From the NCBI RefSeq assembly GCF_040256395.1, contig NZ_CP158299.1:1145501-1209500 (forward strand): a stretch of DNA of 64,000 bases, written 5' to 3'. A program made the translations under genes and the position numbers. This document shows positions 8,930 through 21,658 of this stretch, piece by piece. The notes beneath the pieces were generated by a model. The model had not been told where the DNA came from. It saw nothing but the letters and a program-made list of their open reading frames with translations, and did not search any database. Every line of letters begins with the position of its first letter. The first letter of the stretch is position 1. This DNA comes from Deinococcus sonorensis KR-87 (GTDB taxonomy: Bacteria > Deinococcota > Deinococci > Deinococcales > Deinococcaceae).

Positions 8930-10075
8930 ATGCCCCGCCTGAGCGCCGCCCTCGCCCTGCTGCTGGCCGGTCTGACCGCGCTGGCTGCTCCGGCGGTGCC
9001 GGCGCTGCTGCGCTACGGTGGTCTGCCGCACACGCGCCAGCAGCCGCTCAACCTGCTGCTGGCCGGCGTGACGCCCCGGTACGACGACACCTCGGCCGTC
9101 TGGCCTTGGCCGGCCAAGCCGGAAGCCTTCGATTACATCACCGACACCATCGTGCTGGCGCAGGTCCGGGCCGACGGCACCGTGCGGATGCTGTCCATCC
9201 CGCGCGATACCTGGATGAACATTCCGAAGTGGGGCTTTGGCAAGATCAACGGGGCCAACGCGCACGGCGGGCCGCAGATGCTGGTGGCGGCGGTGCAGCA
9301 GCTGACCGGCCTGTCGGTGGACGCCTACACCCTGCTGAGTCTCAACGCCCTGCGCGACCTGACCGACGCGGCCGGCGGCGTCCAGCTGAACGTGCCGGAG
9401 GCGATGAAGTACGACGATGACGCCGGCCACCTGCACATTGACCTGAAGGCGGGGCCGCAGCGTCTGAACGGGCATCAGGCGGAAGGGTTCCTGCGGTTTC
9501 GCCACGACGCGCTGGGCGACATCGGGCGGGTGACGCGCCAGCAGCTGTTTCTGGGGGCCCTCGCCGCCCGGCTGAAAAGTCCGCTGAACATCTGGCGGAT
9601 TCCAGCGGTGGTGGGTGCCCTGGACCGCAACACCAAGAGCAACCTATCGCGCAGCGAGGCGGGGGCGTTGCTGAGCGCGCTGCTGCACGGCCCAAAGGTC
9701 GGCACCACCACGCTGCCGGGCAACTTCGGACCGGGCGGCACCTGGACCCCGGACCGCGCCGCCATCCGGACGCTGGTGCGGCGTCAGTTCGCGGGCAGCA
9801 GCGACCCTCGTGGCCTGGACATCGCCCTGGTCAACATTGACGCCCCACCGGGCAGCGCGGCCCGGCTCAAGGCGCAGCTGGAGGCCGACGGCTACCGCAG
9901 CGTCCAGATCGTGTCGGAACCGCGCCACAGCTCTGCGCAGACCACGGTGAGCGGGGACACGGCGGCGGCGCGCGCGCTGGTGGCGCAGCTGGGCTACGGT
10001 GCTCCGGACGCGGCGGCTCCGGCCTCCGACACGGACCTGACGGTACGACTGGGGTCGGACGTGCCGGCCCCCTGA
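8930..10075 (+). CDS. LytR-CpsA-Psr (LCP) family protein
   Basis: LCP proteins transfer undecaprenyl-linked polymers (teichoic acid, capsule, glycans) onto peptidoglycan on the outer face of the membrane. The 381-residue protein has an N-terminal signal/anchor (LSAALALLLAGLTALAAPAV), then the LCP domain: DYITDTIVLAQV with the conserved Asp pair, VRMLSIPRDTWMNIP (Arg contacting pyrophosphate), KINGANAHGG and LRFRHDALGDIGRVTRQQ with catalytic-site Arg residues. A LytR_C-like domain (~285-365, ALVNIDAPPGSAARLKAQLEADGY) closes it. It may attach the polysaccharide made by the 48-62 kb operon, but that link is inference. The ATG at 8930 fits a leaderless start. Confidence 0.88.
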   Translation: MPRLSAALALLLAGLTALAAPAVPALLRYGGLPHTRQQPLNLLLAGVTPRYDDTSAVWPWPAKPEAFDYITDTIVLAQVRADGTVRMLSIPRDTWMNIPKWGFGKINGANAHGGPQMLVAAVQQLTGLSVDAYTLLSLNALRDLTDAAGGVQLNVPEAMKYDDDAGHLHIDLKAGPQRLNGHQAEGFLRFRHDALGDIGRVTRQQLFLGALAARLKSPLNIWRIPAVVGALDRNTKSNLSRSEAGALLSALLHGPKVGTTTLPGNFGPGGTWTPDRAAIRTLVRRQFAGSSDPRGLDIALVNIDAPPGSAARLKAQLEADGYRSVQIVSEPRHSSAQTTVSGDTAAARALVAQLGYGAPDAAAPASDTDLTVRLGSDVPAP

Positions 10076-10087
10076 GAAATCGGCCAT

Positions 10088-10101
10088 CTGAATCGATTCA
10101 G
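10088..10101. promoter_or_regulatory. 14-bp palindromic operator (CTGAATCGATTCAG)
   Basis: The perfect palindrome has the central CG typical of LacI-family operators. It lies immediately upstream of the alpha-glucosidase gene and overlaps its putative -35 box. A 9-bp direct repeat (CGGCCATCT, 10081-10089 and 10105-10113) brackets it. No LacI-family gene is in the window. Confidence 0.6.
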
Positions 10102-10125
10102 TTCCGGCCATCTTTCTGCTACGCT
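10097..10125 (+). promoter_or_regulatory. promoter of the alpha-glucosidase gene, probably leaderless
   Basis: TTCAGT (10097-10102), 17 nt, TACGCT (10120-10125), with the ATG 6 nt later at 10132. A repressor on the palindrome at 10088-10101 would block the -35 element. Confidence 0.5.
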
Positions 10126-10131
10126 GGAGCC

Positions 10132-11730
<1,599 letters not shown>

Positions 11731-11832
11731 GAGGGGAAGGAATCTGCCGCCCTGAATGGTCTGGGCAGCTCTGAGAGAAGGCCAGACGTGACCCAGCCTC
11801 AGCGCCGAAGCCAGTTTTAGGGATGCAGAAAC

Positions 11833-11857
11833 GGCGGGCCACCGGGTTCGGCCCGCC
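11833..11857. terminator. hairpin between convergent genes
   Basis: GGCGGGCC (11833-11840) pairs with GGCCCGCC (11850-11857) across a 9-nt loop, between the GH13 stop and the stop of the repeat protein gene on the other strand. There is no strong T-tract. Confidence 0.5.
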
Positions 11858-11917
11858 TCAGGAACATCGGTCTCCTGGGGTGGTCTCCCTTCGCCGGCTT
11901 CTGTGCTGCTCTCCCGG

Positions 11918-12430
11918 TCAGTCCGACTGGCCTGCCTGTTCCTGGTTTTGCTGATCCTCCAGGGCCTTGTAGGCGCAGACGGCGGCCAGCACGGCCACGC
12001 CCAGCGGCACGTCGTCCAGGCGCAGGTCCACGTCCTTGCCCTCGAAGGTGCCGCCCATCCGGCCTCTCAGGCGGTCGCCGGTCAGCTCCAGCTGAATGTC
12101 CTTGCCGTCCAGCCGGACACTGAAGCGGCCGCTGGCGCTGGTGTCGCTCAGGCTGGCCCGCACGTCGTCGCCCTCGATCCGGCCACCCAGCCGCACCTTC
12201 AGCTCGCGCGCCGTCACTGCTCCGTCCGCGCTGAAGCCGTGGATCCGCCCGCCGATGCGTCCGTCGAGCTGCTCGCCGCGCAGCGTCAGCTCAATGTCCT
12301 GCCCTTCCAGATGCCCGCCAATTCGGCCGGAGAGGTGCTGTCCGTCCCAATGGGCGTGCAGGTCATAGCCGAGCCGTATGCCGCCAATGCGTCCATCCAG
12401 GGTGCCCATGCCCTGCAGTGTACCGATCAC
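11918..12430 (-). CDS. repeat protein with GRIGG motifs, third gene of the competence operon
   Basis: The 170-residue protein starts with a GTG that overlaps the comEC stop (GTGA). I do not recognise the family. About six repeats of 20-22 residues are visible, with consensus L-x-G-R-I-G-G-x-x-x-G-x-D-(V/I)-x-L-x-L (for example [20 protein letters not shown]). The regular alternation of glycine turns and short beta strands suggests a beta-solenoid or bactofilin-like sheet. A short hydrophobic stretch ([12 protein letters not shown]) and an acidic Gln-rich tail end the protein. There is no signal peptide, so it is probably cytosolic or membrane-associated. Translational coupling to comEC suggests, but does not prove, a role in DNA uptake. 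Confidence 0.72.
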   Translation of the reverse strand: MIGTLQGMGTLDGRIGGIRLGYDLHAHWDGQHLSGRIGGHLEGQDIELTLRGEQLDGRIGGRIHGFSADGAVTARELKVRLGGRIEGDDVRASLSDTSASGRFSVRLDGKDIQLELTGDRLRGRMGGTFEGKDVDLRLDDVPLGVAVLAAVCAYKALEDQQNQEQAGQSD

Positions 12431-14640
12431 GGAATCGGCCAGCGGATGGTGCCCAGTTCATCGGTACGCCAGACCTGGACGCCCTGCTGCCGGAGCCGCT
12501 CCAGCACCGCCGCGTTCGGGTGGCCGTAGCTGTTGCGCCCCACGCTGATGATGGCGGCCCGCGGCTGCGTCTCGGCCAGAAACGCCGCCGAACTGGAGAA
12601 GCGGCTGCCGTGGTGGGCGAGTTTCAGCAGGTCCAGCCGTCCCACGCCGAGCCGTTCTTCGGCCGGGTCCGGCAGGTCGCCCAGCAGGGCGGTGTGAAAC
12701 TGTGGGCCGTCGAGCCGGAGCGCCACGCTGTTGTCATTGTCGGCGGCGGCCCAGGGTGCCCCCTGCGGCCACAGCACCGTGAGGCTCAGGTCACCGGCCT
12801 GCAGGTGGTCGCCGCGCCTGACCTCACGCACCGGAATATGCCGGGTCTGGGCGGTGGCGATCAGCGCGCCCATCAGCGGGTCCGATCGCTTGGGCTGCCC
12901 CACCCACAACTCACCCACCCGCATCAGCTGCAGCACGCTGATCAGGCCCTCGATGTGGTCGGCGTCGGCATGGGTGGCCACCACCACGTTCAGGCGCGTC
13001 ACCCCCAGCGCCCGCAGCGCCGGCACCACGGTCCTGGCCCCCACGTCGTAGTCGCCGCGTGGCGTGCCCCCGCCATCCACCAGCACTTCCAGGCCATTCA
13101 GGCGCAGCAGGGTGCTGTCGCCCTGCCCCACGTCCAGATACACCACTTCACGGGGCAGCTGCAGCCGGCCCGGCAGCGCGGTGCCCAGCACGCACAGCAG
13201 CGTCACCAGCGCCAGCGAGCGCAGCGGCAGCCGCCCGGTCAGGGTCAGCGCTCCGGCCAGCGCGAACACGGCGTAGGCGGCCACCCCCGCCGCCGACACC
13301 TGTCCCCACGGCAGCACCGGCGCGTGCCCGAATGTCTGCGCCACCCCCAGCAGGGCGTCCAGCAGCAGGTGATTGATCGTCTGGAGCGGCCCGCTCCAGG
13401 GACCGAGCAGCCCGGCCACAAAGCCCAGCGGCACCAGCGCCGCCATGATCAGCTCGGCCAGCAGGTTGGCGGGCAGCCCCACCAGGGGCAGCTGACCGAA
13501 GCTGCCCGCCACCAGCGGCAGGGTGGCGACTTCGGCCAGCACGGTGCCCACCAGTGCCAGCCGCAGCGGTTCCGGCCAGCGCGGGGGCAGCAGCGCCGCC
13601 GCCCGCCCGGACAGCGACAGGCCCAGCACCGCCAGGTAGCTCAGCTGGAAACCCAGGTCGAACAGCCAGCCGGGCTGCCACGTCAGGCCCACCAGTGCGG
13701 TCAGCGCCAGCACGCCGTACAGGTCCAGCCGGCCCCGCCCGGCCCACAGCGCGCCCAGGCTGGCCATGCCCATCAGCACCGCCCGCGTGATGCTGGGAGA
13801 CGGTCCCACCAGCCACAGAAAGCCCAGCAGGAACAGCAGCATCGCCGGGTAGCGCCAGCGGCCCAGCGTCTGGCCCGGCAGCCGCGTCAGCAGCAGGGTC
13901 AGCCCCCCGATCAGCAGCGCCACGTTCTGGCCGCTGAGCGCCATCAGGTGCGACAGGCCGGCACGGGCGAAGCTGGCCTGCACCGCCTGCCCATCATCGA
14001 AGGTCTGCTGCCCCAGCTCCGCCTTATCGCCCAGCTCGATCGCCTGCATCAGCGCCGCCTCTCGGGCCGGCAGCCCGGCCGTCAGGCCACGCCGGAACCA
14101 GCCTTTCAGGCCACGCTGCGGCTGGTGGCTCCGGACCCGCGCGGCCACAAGCTCTGCCCGCACACCCTGCGCCCGCAGCCAGAAGCGGGCGTCGAAGCCG
14201 CCGGGAATACGGCGGGGCGGAGGCCGCACCAGCACGCCCGACACCCTCAGCGGCCCCGGTCCCAGCGTCGGGCGGGGCGAGAGGGCCACGGCTGAGGCCG
14301 GGTCCCGGAGGTGCAGCAGCTGACCGTCCCAGTCGCCCTGGAGCGTCAGCTGAGCGCCGATGTAGCCGGCCAGCGGGTCCGGAGCGTTCCACCACGCCTG
14401 CTCCCGCACACAGCCCAGTCCACAAGCCAGCACGGCCAGCAGGGCCAGTGGCCAGCGTCGCCCCGGGACGCACAGCGCCAGGGCCAGGAGGGCCGCCGGC
14501 CAGCCCCAGCCGGACCCGAAGCCCAGCAGAATGCCCGCCATCAGCCCCAGCAGCGGCGGCAGGGTCGGGGGCAGCCGTTCCCACCAGTGGGCCGGAGTGA
14601 TGGCGAGGGGGGCAGGAAAGAGCGCCTGTCCCCGGGTCAT
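12427..14640 (-). CDS. comEC: DNA uptake channel protein ComEC/Rec2
   Basis: ComEC forms the inner-membrane channel through which single-stranded DNA enters during natural transformation. The 737-residue protein has an N-terminal membrane/OB region, a central Competence domain with many helices ([40 protein letters not shown]) and a C-terminal metallo-beta-lactamase domain. The last contains [19 protein letters not shown] and the metal motif [11 protein letters not shown] at ~525-570. The ATG at 14640 overlaps the comEA stop as ATGA, which fixes the start. The frame stays open upstream only because of GC-rich codon bias. Its stop overlaps the following repeat-protein gene. Confidence 0.93.
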   Translation of the reverse strand: MTRGQALFPAPLAITPAHWWERLPPTLPPLLGLMAGILLGFGSGWGWPAALLALALCVPGRRWPLALLAVLACGLGCVREQAWWNAPDPLAGYIGAQLTLQGDWDGQLLHLRDPASAVALSPRPTLGPGPLRVSGVLVRPPPRRIPGGFDARFWLRAQGVRAELVAARVRSHQPQRGLKGWFRRGLTAGLPAREAALMQAIELGDKAELGQQTFDDGQAVQASFARAGLSHLMALSGQNVALLIGGLTLLLTRLPGQTLGRWRYPAMLLFLLGFLWLVGPSPSITRAVLMGMASLGALWAGRGRLDLYGVLALTALVGLTWQPGWLFDLGFQLSYLAVLGLSLSGRAAALLPPRWPEPLRLALVGTVLAEVATLPLVAGSFGQLPLVGLPANLLAELIMAALVPLGFVAGLLGPWSGPLQTINHLLLDALLGVAQTFGHAPVLPWGQVSAAGVAAYAVFALAGALTLTGRLPLRSLALVTLLCVLGTALPGRLQLPREVVYLDVGQGDSTLLRLNGLEVLVDGGGTPRGDYDVGARTVVPALRALGVTRLNVVVATHADADHIEGLISVLQLMRVGELWVGQPKRSDPLMGALIATAQTRHIPVREVRRGDHLQAGDLSLTVLWPQGAPWAAADNDNSVALRLDGPQFHTALLGDLPDPAEERLGVGRLDLLKLAHHGSRFSSSAAFLAETQPRAAIISVGRNSYGHPNAAVLERLRQQGVQVWRTDELGTIRWPIP

Positions 14641-15011
14641 CAGAAGCGCACCAGCGGCTCCAGGGTCTGTAGCAGGGCCGGTCCCACCCCTTTCACCCGG
14701 TCCAGATCGGCCAGCGAGTGATACGGCCGGCCTGCCCGCAACCGCTGCGCCAAGGCTGGACCGATTTTTGGCAACGCCTCCAACTGTTCCTCGGTGGCGG
14801 TGTTCAAGTCGAGGCGTCCTGAGATCAGCGGCGTGATGCTGCCGGTGGTGCGGTACTCGGGAGCGGCCTCGGCTGGCGGCAGCGGCAACGGCTGATGGCT
14901 CACCTGTGGCGCGCTGGCCGGGGCCACCACCGGCCACAGCGCCCAGCCGCCGCACAGCAGCGCAGCCACGATCAGGGCAGTGGTCCAGCGGGCGTCGGTG
15001 CTCTGCAGCAT
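14640..15011 (-). CDS. comEA: competence DNA receptor ComEA (helix-hairpin-helix)
   Basis: ComEA binds incoming double-stranded DNA at the outer face of the cytoplasmic membrane and hands it to ComEC. The 123-residue protein has a single N-terminal membrane anchor ([18 protein letters not shown], ~13-30), a Pro-rich linker and a C-terminal pair of helix-hairpin-helix motifs starting [19 protein letters not shown] (~67-85) and ending [17 protein letters not shown]. The length and layout are typical of the family. It is the first gene of comEA-comEC-repeat protein, all overlapping by 4 nt, which implies coordinated translation. Confidence 0.92.
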   Translation of the reverse strand: MLQSTDARWTTALIVAALLCGGWALWPVVAPASAPQVSHQPLPLPPAEAAPEYRTTGSITPLISGRLDLNTATEEQLEALPKIGPALAQRLRAGRPYHSLADLDRVKGVGPALLQTLEPLVRF

Positions 15012-15116
15012 GTCCGCCAGTGTTTCATGAAGCTTCTTTCAAGATCGGCACCGGGTGTGACAGTCCGGCCAGCACGGCCCGAAGGCCGTTGGCATGGGCA
15101 GACTGTGGGGCTCGCC

Positions 15117-15145
15117 TTGCGCCCGTACCCCCAAACCTGTACCAT
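15117..15145 (+). promoter_or_regulatory. promoter of the str operon
   Basis: TTGCGC (15117-15122), 17 nt, TACCAT (15140-15145). The expected start at ~15152 leaves a 5' leader of ~115 nt before rpsL. No better hexamer pair was found in the gap between comEA and rpsL. Confidence 0.5.
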
Positions 15146-15267
15146 ACGAGGGTTGGAAACTGACTGGCAAGGTTGCAGCCGGAGGTTTCTCGCAAGTCCC
15201 TACGACGCGTGGATATGCTGCCCGCGCGCCCTGAGACAGACCCAAGCACCAGCAAGGAGTGATCGCA

Positions 15268-15675
<408 letters not shown>

Positions 15676-15710
15676 GACCCGCACATCGGGGCGGGTCATC
15701 GGCCCGCCCC
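15676..15710 (+). promoter_or_regulatory. two mutually exclusive hairpins after rpsL
   Basis: GACCCGC (15676-15682) can pair with GCGGGTC (15691-15697). The same middle strand GGGGCGGG (15688-15695) can instead pair with CCCGCCCC (15703-15710). The two stems exclude each other. The element lies in the 153-nt gap before rpsG; possible roles are partial termination, mRNA processing or S7 autoregulation. Confidence 0.45.
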
Positions 15711-15828
15711 GTCACGTGGGTGGCTGACCCCCCGGGGGTGAGTCCAATGAAGCAGACGAGCGCCAGTATTGGGGCTTAGCGCCCTGAGAAGCGATCTCTC
15801 GCCGCATGCGAGATAGAGAGGCAACCAC

Positions 15829-16299
<471 letters not shown>

Positions 16300-16313
16300 T
16301 CCCGTTGAGCGGT

Positions 16314-16338
16314 CTTCATGGCCACAGCAGCCATGAAG
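16314..16338 (+). promoter_or_regulatory. hairpin in the rpsG-fusA gap (1)
   Basis: CTTCATGGC (16314-16322) and GCCATGAAG (16330-16338) form a perfect 9-bp stem with a 7-nt loop directly after rpsG. No T-tract follows, so an RNA-processing or regulatory role is as likely as termination. Confidence 0.5.
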
Positions 16339-16344
16339 AGGGAG

Positions 16345-16372
16345 TGGAACGGCGGGACGTCTCGCCGTTCCA
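16345..16372 (+). promoter_or_regulatory. hairpin in the rpsG-fusA gap (2)
   Basis: TGGAACGGCG (16345-16354) and CGCCGTTCCA (16363-16372) form a perfect 10-bp stem with an 8-nt loop, 6 nt after the first hairpin. It ends 45 nt before the fusA ATG. Confidence 0.5.
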
Positions 16373-16417
16373 TGTTGCGTGAGGGCCTCGCCCACACCGA
16401 GTGTTCAGGGAGCATAC

Positions 16418-18505
<2,088 letters not shown>

Positions 18506-18513
18506 GACCACAA

Positions 18514-18552
18514 AGAGAGGGGGCCAGACCATACCGGTCTGGCCCCCTCTCT
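18514..18552. terminator. strong bidirectional terminator after fusA
   Basis: A perfect 17-bp stem (18514-18530 with 18536-18552) and a 5-nt loop. It lies 9 nt after the fusA stop and just before the stop of the convergent lipoprotein gene, so it probably serves both. Confidence 0.88.
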
Positions 18553-18558
18553 TGTTGG

Positions 18559-19176
18559 TTACTGGCTGGTGACCGGCGTGGGCACGTGCAGCTCGTAGCG
18601 CTCCAGCGTGGTGCTGGTCAGGGTGCGTTGGTAGGTGCTGCTGCCGCTGGGCAGGTAGACGAAGTGGGCCGCGCGGCTCCAGCCGGAGGCCAGAGTCCAG
18701 CGCTGCTGCATGTCCGGCGTGGCGGTCTTGAAGCTAATCGTGACGGCCTTGCTGACGTAGGCCACCCGGTCGTGGCTCATCAGCGCCAGCTGCTCGGTGG
18801 GCTGACGCACCCCGTCGCTGTTGCTGTCCTGCCACATCACCCAGTGCAGCAGCAGCACCTGGGCGCCGGGGTCGCTGACGGTGGCGTCGGCCGGCACCAG
18901 GGTGGGGAGGGCGGCGGTCTTGCCGCTCTCCTTGCCACGCCACGCGGTGGGGTCCACGGTGGTGCTGGTAGAACCCGCCACGGCGGAGGTCTGGTAGTAG
19001 CTTTCGCCCGCATCGCTCAGCAGGTTCAGGTACACCGTGGCGCCGCCCGGGACGCCCGGATGCCGCACCTCGGCGCCGGTGGGCAGGTCGGGCCGCCCGC
19101 CGTTCAGCGACGGCGAGGCCGAACCACAGGCCGCCAGCACCACTGGCAGCAGCAGCGGCAGCAGCAGGCGCTTCAT
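18559..19176 (-). CDS. hypothetical lipoprotein
   Basis: The 205-residue protein has a lipoprotein signal (MKRLLLPLLLPVVLAACG, lipobox LAAC). The mature part starts with a polar Ser/Gly stretch and includes VYLNLLSDAGESYYQTSAV and a centre with DSNSDGVRQPTEQLALMSHD. This D-x-N-x-D-G pattern resembles a calcium-binding loop and recurs in the neighbouring lipoprotein (DANGDRLPQKAEEAYMTHD), so the two are probably paralogues. I recognise no characterised family. It is the second gene of an overlapping pair (4-nt ATGA) and is probably exported to the membrane surface. It ends at the shared terminator behind fusA. Confidence 0.75.
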   Translation of the reverse strand: MKRLLLPLLLPVVLAACGSASPSLNGGRPDLPTGAEVRHPGVPGGATVYLNLLSDAGESYYQTSAVAGSTSTTVDPTAWRGKESGKTAALPTLVPADATVSDPGAQVLLLHWVMWQDSNSDGVRQPTEQLALMSHDRVAYVSKAVTISFKTATPDMQQRWTLASGWSRAAHFVYLPSGSSTYQRTLTSTTLERYELHVPTPVTSQ

Positions 19177-19916
19177 CGCTGGCCTCCGGCCACCGGCACG
19201 CTCAGGCTGCTGAAGTAGTTGCTCGGCTCGTGCAGCGCGACCGGAATACCCTGATCGGCGGTGGGGACGCTGTTCATGCTGACCAGGTACTGGCCGGGGG
19301 TGGCCTCCGGCTGCAGCACCATGTGGCGCACCAGGGTCCAGCCGGACTTGCGACTGCCGCTCTCCCGGCTCTTGCCGTCCGGGCTGAGGTAGCTGTAGGT
19401 GAAGTCCGTGCTGGCGTTGCTCAGGATGTCGTGGGTCATGTATGCCTCTTCGGCCTTCTGCGGCAGACGGTCGCCGTTGGCGTCCCGGAACGCCAGGAAG
19501 TAGACGTTGCAGGTCCGCACCTCCGGATTCGAGAGGGTGACGTCTTGCATGCCCTTGGCCTCGCCGTCCTTAAAGGGTGTCATGCACAGCGGATCCTTGG
19601 CGAGGGCGGCGAGCGCGTAGCCGTCCATGTAGAGGCTGGCGCTGCTGCCGGCGGGTGGGCCATAGCCACCGTACCCGCTGGAGGTGGACAGCACCTTCAG
19701 GTCGGTGCCGGCGGTGCCGGTGAAGTAGATGGCCGCCAGGGTCAGCCCGCTGGTGTCGGCCTGGGCCGGGTAGCTGAACCCCAGGCTCACCCCTGGCGGT
19801 GGGGGCGTGGGGGGTCCAGGACAGGCGGTCAGCAGGCTGGCCAGCAGCGCCGCGCCGCCCAACAGCGGCAGCTGACGCACGGAAAATGGGTTGATCATGT
19901 TCAAAGCGTAACTCAT
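19173..19916 (-). CDS. hypothetical lipoprotein, paralogue of the downstream one
   Basis: The protein has up to 247 residues with a lipoprotein signal ending in the lipobox LLTAC, followed by a proline-rich spacer (PGPPTPPPPG). Like its neighbour it carries a D-x-N-x-D-x-L-P-Q/T-x-A-E segment with a following (Y/L)MTHD/SHD and a C-terminal part rich in beta-strand residues, so a recent or ancient duplication is likely. Starts at 19916 (ATG, with an AGG near it) or 19898 (ATG) are both possible; the latter gives a signal peptide closer to the usual length. Function unknown. It leads the two-gene minus-strand unit, divergent from the ABC transporter operon. Confidence 0.73.
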   Translation of the reverse strand: MSYALNMINPFSVRQLPLLGGAALLASLLTACPGPPTPPPPGVSLGFSYPAQADTSGLTLAAIYFTGTAGTDLKVLSTSSGYGGYGPPAGSSASLYMDGYALAALAKDPLCMTPFKDGEAKGMQDVTLSNPEVRTCNVYFLAFRDANGDRLPQKAEEAYMTHDILSNASTDFTYSYLSPDGKSRESGSRKSGWTLVRHMVLQPEATPGQYLVSMNSVPTADQGIPVALHEPSNYFSSLSVPVAGGQR

Positions 19917-20071
19917 GAACCTTTTACCTGCGCCTGCATCTGCGGACCCGTGGGGCTAAAGAAATTCTTAATGCAACTATGTCATCATTCTTAGAGGCAA
20001 TGCAGAGAGGTCGAAGCATCTGCGGCCGTCGCCAGCTGTTGCGTCTACCCGTCTGAACCGTGAAGGAGCCG

Positions 20072-21658
20072 ATGTTGACCGACCCCTCTCCGAATGCCGC
20101 TGCTGCCCGCCCGCCGGTGCTGTCGTTGCGCGGCATCACCAAGCGCTTTCCCGGCGTGACCGCCAACGACGACGTGACGCTGGACCTGCAGGCCGGTGAG
20201 GTGCTGGCGCTGCTGGGCGAGAATGGGGCCGGCAAGAGCACCCTGATCAGCATCCTGTACGGCCTGTACCGCCCCGACGAGGGCCAGATCCTGCTGGACG
20301 GCCGGCCGGTGAATATTGCGTCTCCGGCGCACGCGCTGCGGCTGGGCATCGGGCTGGTGCCGCAGCATCCGATGCTGGTCGGTCGGCATACCGTGGCCGA
20401 GAACCTGGCGCTCGGCACCGGGTCGGCGCTGTTTCCAGCGCGGGCCATGCGCGGACGCATCCGGGAGCTGAGCCAGCGCTATGGCCTGGGCGTGGACCCG
20501 GACGCACGGGTGCAGGGCCTGTCGCCCGGCGAGAAGCAGCGGGTGGAGATTCTGCGCTCGGTGCTGCGCGGGGTGCGGGTGCTGATTCTGGACGAGCCGA
20601 CCAGCGTGCTGACCCCCCAGGAGGTCGAGGGGCTCTTCGGGGTGATGCGTGAGCTGAGGGCCGGCGGCCAGTCGCTGGTGTTCATCTCGCACAAGCTGGA
20701 CGAGGTGCTGAGCATCACCGACCGGGTGGCGGTGTTGCGGCGCGGTCAGCTGGTCGGCAGCTGGCCCACCGCTGGAGCGACCCGCGAACTGCTGGCCGAG
20801 CGGATGGTGGGCAAAAGCGTCAGCTTCGAGCGCAAGCGCGGGGCCAGCCACGCGGCCGCACCGCTGCTGCAGGTGAGCGGCCTGAACGCCCGCAGCGGCC
20901 GGGGCCTGCCGGCCCTGCAGAACGTGACCTTCACGCTGCACTGCGGCGAGGTGATCGGGGTGGCGGGCGTGGCCGGCAACGGGCAGAGCGAGCTGGTGGA
21001 GGTGCTGGCCGGTCTGCACCCCGCCGACAGCGGGGAGCTGACCCTGGACGCTACACCGCTGAGCGGCGATCCGCGCCGCCGCTTCGCGCAGGGGGTGGCG
21101 CACATCCCGGAAGACCGCATCCACATGGGCACGGTGCCCACCATGACGGTGGCCGAGAACCTGGCGCTGCGCGAGTACGCGGCCACGCCCTACGCGCGCG
21201 GCGGCGTGCGCAACCTGGGTGCCCTGGACCGGCATGCCCGGCAGATGGTGGAGGAGTATCAGGTCAGCACGCCGGGCCTGACCACCCCGTCGCGGCTGCT
21301 GTCGGGCGGCAACATCCAGAAACTGATTCTGGCCCGGGAGCTGACCGGGCAGGCCCGGCTGATTCTGGCGGTGCATCCCACCTATGGCCTGGACATCGGG
21401 GCCACCGATCAGGTGCACCGGGTGCTGCTGTCACGCAGCGAGGCGGGTGCGGGGGTGCTGCTGGTCTCGGAGGATCTGGACGAGCTGCTGAGCCTGTCGG
21501 ACCGCATCGCCGTGATGTACCACGGCGAGCTGCTGGGCCCCTATGACGTGGGCAGCGTGACCCGTGAGGGGCTGGGCCTGCTGATGACCGGCGGCAGCGG
21601 CATCCCGCACGGCGCCGGTCCCGGCAGCGAGACCGAGGCCGCGGGCGTGGCGCTGTGA
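20072..21658 (+). CDS. nucleoside-type ABC transporter ATP-binding protein (double ABC)
   Basis: This 528-residue protein carries two fused ABC domains, as in YufO/NupA and RbsA. Domain 1 has Walker A GENGAGKST (~50), signature LSPGEKQRVEILR and Walker B VLILDEPTSVL (~173). Domain 2 has a degenerate Walker A region (GVAGNGQSELVEVLAG, without the usual Lys), LSGGNIQKLILAREL and LILAVHPTYGLDIGATDQ. The degenerate second site is normal for this family. Together with two permeases and a BMP-type binding protein downstream it forms a complete importer, most likely for nucleosides. AAGGAG lies 3 nt from the ATG at 20072; a TTG at 20075 is a possible alternative start. The next gene overlaps by 4 nt. 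Confidence 0.9.
   Translation: MLTDPSPNAAAARPPVLSLRGITKRFPGVTANDDVTLDLQAGEVLALLGENGAGKSTLISILYGLYRPDEGQILLDGRPVNIASPAHALRLGIGLVPQHPMLVGRHTVAENLALGTGSALFPARAMRGRIRELSQRYGLGVDPDARVQGLSPGEKQRVEILRSVLRGVRVLILDEPTSVLTPQEVEGLFGVMRELRAGGQSLVFISHKLDEVLSITDRVAVLRRGQLVGSWPTAGATRELLAERMVGKSVSFERKRGASHAAAPLLQVSGLNARSGRGLPALQNVTFTLHCGEVIGVAGVAGNGQSELVEVLAGLHPADSGELTLDATPLSGDPRRRFAQGVAHIPEDRIHMGTVPTMTVAENLALREYAATPYARGGVRNLGALDRHARQMVEEYQVSTPGLTTPSRLLSGGNIQKLILARELTGQARLILAVHPTYGLDIGATDQVHRVLLSRSEAGAGVLLVSEDLDELLSLSDRIAVMYHGELLGPYDVGSVTREGLGLLMTGGSGIPHGAGPGSETEAAGVAL

Noticed and set aside
12418..14295. 625-codon plus-strand frame opposite comEC
   Set aside because: It is antisense to comEC and low-complexity (Gln/His/Arg).
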